This document shows, in pieces, positions 6,625-8,469 of a stretch of DNA of 8,469 nt. The translations under genes were made by a program, and so were the position numbers. The notes below the pieces were generated by a model. It saw nothing but the letters and a program-made list of their open reading frames with translations. It had not been told where the DNA came from and did no database searches. This stretch comes from Planctomycetota bacterium (GTDB lineage Bacteria; Planctomycetota; Planctomycetia; Pirellulales; Thermoguttaceae), in assembly GCA_023397045.1 (NCBI GenBank), contig JAEWUR010000249.1, positions 1 through 8,469 on the forward strand, read 5' to 3'. Each line of letters begins with the position of its first letter. Within the stretch, counting starts at the first letter, position 1.

Positions 6625-7517
6625 CACCGTCGTGCTCCTGCGTGGTCCGGGCAATCCCTCGGAAACGAGATCTTCAGATTATGAACGACATGAGGGCCCA
6701 AAAACTTCGTGTTTTTCCGTCCCCAAATCGTCTTCCGTTTCTCGCCCACCACGAAAATGTGGAACGGTGAATCGATCCAGACCGAACGAATCTTCAGTCC
6801 GACATGGTTCGCCAGCTCGATGGCGAGGCGCGTGTCGAAGACGTGATGATGCAGGCAGCGGTTCTCGATGTTCTTCTCCGAACGGCGTGTGAAATTCTCG
6901 ATGTCCCCGGCCGGAGCGTCCATCGCGAGATCGTGCAACGCCAGAATCTCCGGCAGATGCGACAAATCGTCTTCACCCACCGCGTTTTGTTCGTCGGCGA
7001 TGAGGTGGGAAAGGCTCGTGGTCGGCCGGTTGTGATCGAACGTGCCGTCGGCATGCGGCACGATCAGGACCAGAACGCCCCGGTCTTTGAGCACCCGCAA
7101 CCATTCGCGCATGGCTCGCAACGGATTGGCGACGTGTTCGAGGCAGTGTGATGCCAGGACGAAGTCATAGGATCTCGACGCGATACCGTTCAGGTTCGTG
7201 GCCTCGCGGATGAACTGCCGGCCCGGCGCGTGGGCGTCATCGTACCGGAAGTGCATTCCCTCGGGCACGGTGCCACTCCAGACGGTCTGGTCGGAGAAGT
7301 TGCAGTTGTCGACGCGTGCTGCAGCCGGATAGACGGGGAAGAAATCTCCGCCGCGGAAAATACCGCTGGGCCCGCCAATTTCGAGACCGATTTTGCCACC
7401 GAACAGCCGTTGGCAATCGAGCCGGCCCTCGGCATTTGGGTCGAAGCGACCGCGAAGCATTCGGCGGCACACTCTGACCGGCCGTCTCAGACAGCGACGC
7501 ACAAGCCCCATGACCAT
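6624..7517 (-). CDS. Class I SAM-dependent methyltransferase of a glycan operon
   Basis: This 297-residue protein carries the SAM-binding motif in the variant form GLEIGGPSGIF (44-54), followed by a methyltransferase-11-like core: YDFVLASHCLEHVANPLRAM (117-136, post-motif II LEH) and LKDRGVLVLIVPH (143-155). A distinctive second half contains FDHNRPTTSLSHLIADE (160-176), EDDLSHLPEILALHDL (182-197) and RCLHHHVFD (220-228). This EIGGPS/FDHxRP/HHHVFD pattern recurs in methyltransferases of polysaccharide clusters. A likely job is O-methylation of a sugar or capping of the chain end; the acceptor is not known. The His-rich segment might form part of the acceptor site (inference). The N-terminus is strongly basic (RRCLRRPVRVCRRMLRGR, 7-24), which could favour membrane association. 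It is the first gene of the operon, and its TGA overlaps the next ATG by one base. Confidence 0.88.
   Translation of the reverse strand: MVMGLVRRCLRRPVRVCRRMLRGRFDPNAEGRLDCQRLFGGKIGLEIGGPSGIFRGGDFFPVYPAAARVDNCNFSDQTVWSGTVPEGMHFRYDDAHAPGRQFIREATNLNGIASRSYDFVLASHCLEHVANPLRAMREWLRVLKDRGVLVLIVPHADGTFDHNRPTTSLSHLIADEQNAVGEDDLSHLPEILALHDLAMDAPAGDIENFTRRSEKNIENRCLHHHVFDTRLAIELANHVGLKIRSVWIDSPFHIFVVGEKRKTIWGRKNTKFLGPHVVHNLKISFPRDCPDHAGARR
6635..6639 (-). promoter_or_regulatory. Ribosome binding site for the three-domain glycosyltransferase
   Basis: AGGAG on the minus strand lies 10 nt before the ATG at 6624, inside the 3' end of the methyltransferase gene. With the TGATG stop/start overlap it argues for the ATG start over the TTG at 6654 and for coupled translation. 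Confidence 0.65.
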
Positions 7518-7525
7518 GGATCAAG

Positions 7526-7531
7526 CCTCCT
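7526..7531 (-). promoter_or_regulatory. Ribosome binding site for the methyltransferase gene
   Basis: A full AGGAGG on the minus strand lies 8 nt before the ATG at 7517, an ideal distance. It fixes this start over the second in-frame ATG two codons later and is the strongest ribosome site in the window. It fits the first gene of an operon. Confidence 0.85.
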
Positions 7532-7633
7532 ACCTGATCGTGACGGCGATTTTTCCTGTGCCGCCCGCTCCGAACAGCCCCGGCGGCCCCTACCTGGTGG
7601 TCTGTCTAATTCAAGTTTACGAATGGATGGAAC

Positions 7634-7688
7634 ATCGTAACCCGAAGCGTAAGCGAGGCTGTCCCTCGCTTACGCTTCGGGTTACGAT
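7634..7688. repeat. Inverted repeat with 25-bp arms (GTAACCCGAAGCGTAAGCG type)
   Basis: Bases 7634-7658 and 7664-7688 are perfect reverse complements with only a 5-nt loop (CTGTC). Unlike the other two inverted repeats, the arms are not clearly palindromic; each has a short internal direct repeat (AAGCG, AAGCG). It would make a very strong hairpin in RNA from either strand. It lies 117 nt upstream of the glycan operon start. From memory it resembles dispersed planctomycete intergenic repeats, which was not checked. No T-tract follows directly, so it is a poor candidate for a terminator. Confidence 0.75.
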
Positions 7689-8000
7689 TCTGTCGCACTG
7701 AACCTCCATTAGTAACGACGATCTGGACAGGCCACTAGGTTGCGCGCAGCAGCGACGACTTTGGTGGACGGATCGCTAAAGTCTTATCGCCTCAAGTGTT
7801 TCCGCAATTCTATCAGCCGAAAAGGAACCGAACAATAGCACGAACGCTACCAAAAGGTCGTCGGCGAGGATGAGGGGCTGCACGTGGGCGGCCCGCTGAC
7901 CCACGCTGACGAGGGGAATCCTCCTCCATCCACCTTGATCCATCGGCACGCGATGAGTACAACATGACCTGACGGTTTTTTGAACAATTGCGGAAATGGA
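7689..8000. other. Noncoding stretch between the glycan operon and the MprF-like gene
   Basis: I see no convincing gene in these 312 bases. An 80-codon open frame on the minus strand (7776-8018) has no ribosome site or domain features and overlaps the start of the plus-strand gene, so I treat it as chance. The region contains a dyad CGTGGG (7883-7888)/CCCACG (7900-7905) around a GC-rich palindrome GGGCGGCCC, a repeated CGCTGAC (7895-7899 area and 7904-7910), and a possible promoter close to 8000. With the 7518-7633 part it should also hold the operon promoter on the minus strand, which I could not place. Confidence 0.4.
7935..7963 (+). promoter_or_regulatory. Possible sigma-70-type promoter for the MprF-like gene
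   Basis: TTGATC (7935-7940) and TACAAC (7958-7963) each match four of six consensus bases and are separated by exactly 17 nt. The -10 hexamer ends 37 nt before the ATG at 8001. Chance matches of this quality are common in such sequence, so this is only a candidate. Confidence 0.3.
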
Positions 8001-8469
8001 ATGAAACGCTTTCTTCACATCCTGGGGCGGCTGTTAATCCTTGCGATCTTTTTGGGCGCCGCCTGGCTATTATACGATCACGTCAAGGAGCACTCTCTCC
8101 AGGAAATCGTTGACGCCCTGCTGAGCATCTCGCCCTGGCATATTGCCGTTGCGGCGATGCTGACGTTGCTGAACTACGCGATACTGGTCGGCTACGACTG
8201 GCTCGCGGTCCGTTGGGTCGGCGAAAAGGAATTGCCGCTCAAAAAAATCGCGATGGCGTCGTTCACGGGCTACGCGTTCAGCTACAACTTCGGAGCCACG
8301 TTGTTCGGCACCTCGATCCGCTACCGCCTTTACTCGGCCTGGGGCGTCACCGCGCTGCGCATTCTCGATCTGCTCGTCATCCTCGGCCTGACGTTCTGGT
8401 TTGGCGTTTTCACGCTCGCGGGAGTGATCTTCGTTGTGACGCCCTTCCCAATTCCCATCGAATTGGAAC
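8001..8469 (+). CDS. MprF-type flippase domain / UPF0104 membrane protein (partial, 3' end missing)
   Basis: The frame is open from an ATG at 8001 to the window end: 156 codons, with no stop seen. The N-terminus has a basic start and a membrane helix (about 8-25), a second helix (about 47-66), and one or two hydrophobic segments from 120 to 148. Between them lies SYNFGATLFGTSIRYRLYSA (94-113), which resembles the conserved loop of the MprF N-terminal (lysyl-phosphatidylglycerol flippase) and UPF0104/YbhN families, where a Gly-rich stretch is followed by xxRYRLYSxWG. These are polytopic inner-membrane proteins. The full protein may be just this domain or may carry a C-terminal aminoacyl-transferase domain, which the window does not show. 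The ribosome site is weak (GGAAATGGA just upstream). An out-of-frame ATG at 7996 meets a stop (TGA at 8002-8004) after two codons and overlaps the true start. Confidence 0.82.
   Translation, partial: MKRFLHILGRLLILAIFLGAAWLLYDHVKEHSLQEIVDALLSISPWHIAVAAMLTLLNYAILVGYDWLAVRWVGEKELPLKKIAMASFTGYAFSYNFGATLFGTSIRYRLYSAWGVTALRILDLLVILGLTFWFGVFTLAGVIFVVTPFPIPIELE

Noticed and set aside
7776..8018. Minus-strand 80-codon open frame upstream of the MprF-like gene
   Set aside because: No ribosome site, no homology signal that I recognise, and it overlaps the start of a well-supported gene.

Overview
The window is high-GC bacterial DNA that most resembles the phylum Planctomycetota, probably a Pirellulales-like organism. 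This is inferred from protein character only: a cytoplasmic Hanks-type Ser/Thr kinase, a very cysteine-rich small exported protein of a planctomycete style, poor Shine-Dalgarno use at some genes, and several unrelated long inverted repeats between genes. No rRNA or other taxonomic marker is present.

Layout, left to right. Positions 1-247 hold no gene but are full of symmetry: a REPIN-like inverted repeat (2-69), a 12-bp direct repeat, and a long stem that ends just before the next start codon. A plus-strand Ser/Thr protein kinase follows (248-1360). Next comes a plus-strand Cys-rich, probably lipid-anchored, protein (1549-2178) that ends in a clear intrinsic terminator (2210-2248). A second inverted repeat (2287-2356) separates it from a minus-strand operon. 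Read 7517 to 2384, that operon encodes a SAM-dependent methyltransferase (6624-7517), a three-domain glycosyltransferase of 1070 residues (3412-6624) and a GT2 glycosyltransferase (2384-3418). The genes overlap by 1 nt (TGATG) and 7 nt, so they are probably translationally coupled. A third inverted repeat (7634-7688) lies upstream of the operon. A noncoding stretch then leads into the first 156 codons of an MprF-type/UPF0104 membrane protein on the plus strand, cut off by the window end.

The operon looks like part of a surface-glycan locus. A GT-B + GT-A (GT2) + GT-B fusion could add several sugars in sequence, a separate GT2 enzyme would add another, and the methyltransferase may modify or cap the chain. 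No nucleotide-sugar synthesis gene, polymerase, glycan flippase or ABC transporter is visible, so product and export route are unknown. The kinase and the Cys-rich protein are neighbours without an evident functional link to it.

The least ordinary items are the three-domain glycosyltransferase, whose two GT-B domains seem to lack different catalytic-region glutamates, the kinase with an HGD in place of HRD, and three sequence-unrelated inverted repeats that all have exactly 25-bp arms, one of them with the GTAG-plus-palindrome layout of RAYT-mobilised REP elements. I found no CRISPR array, tRNA, rRNA, transposase or clearly new defence system.
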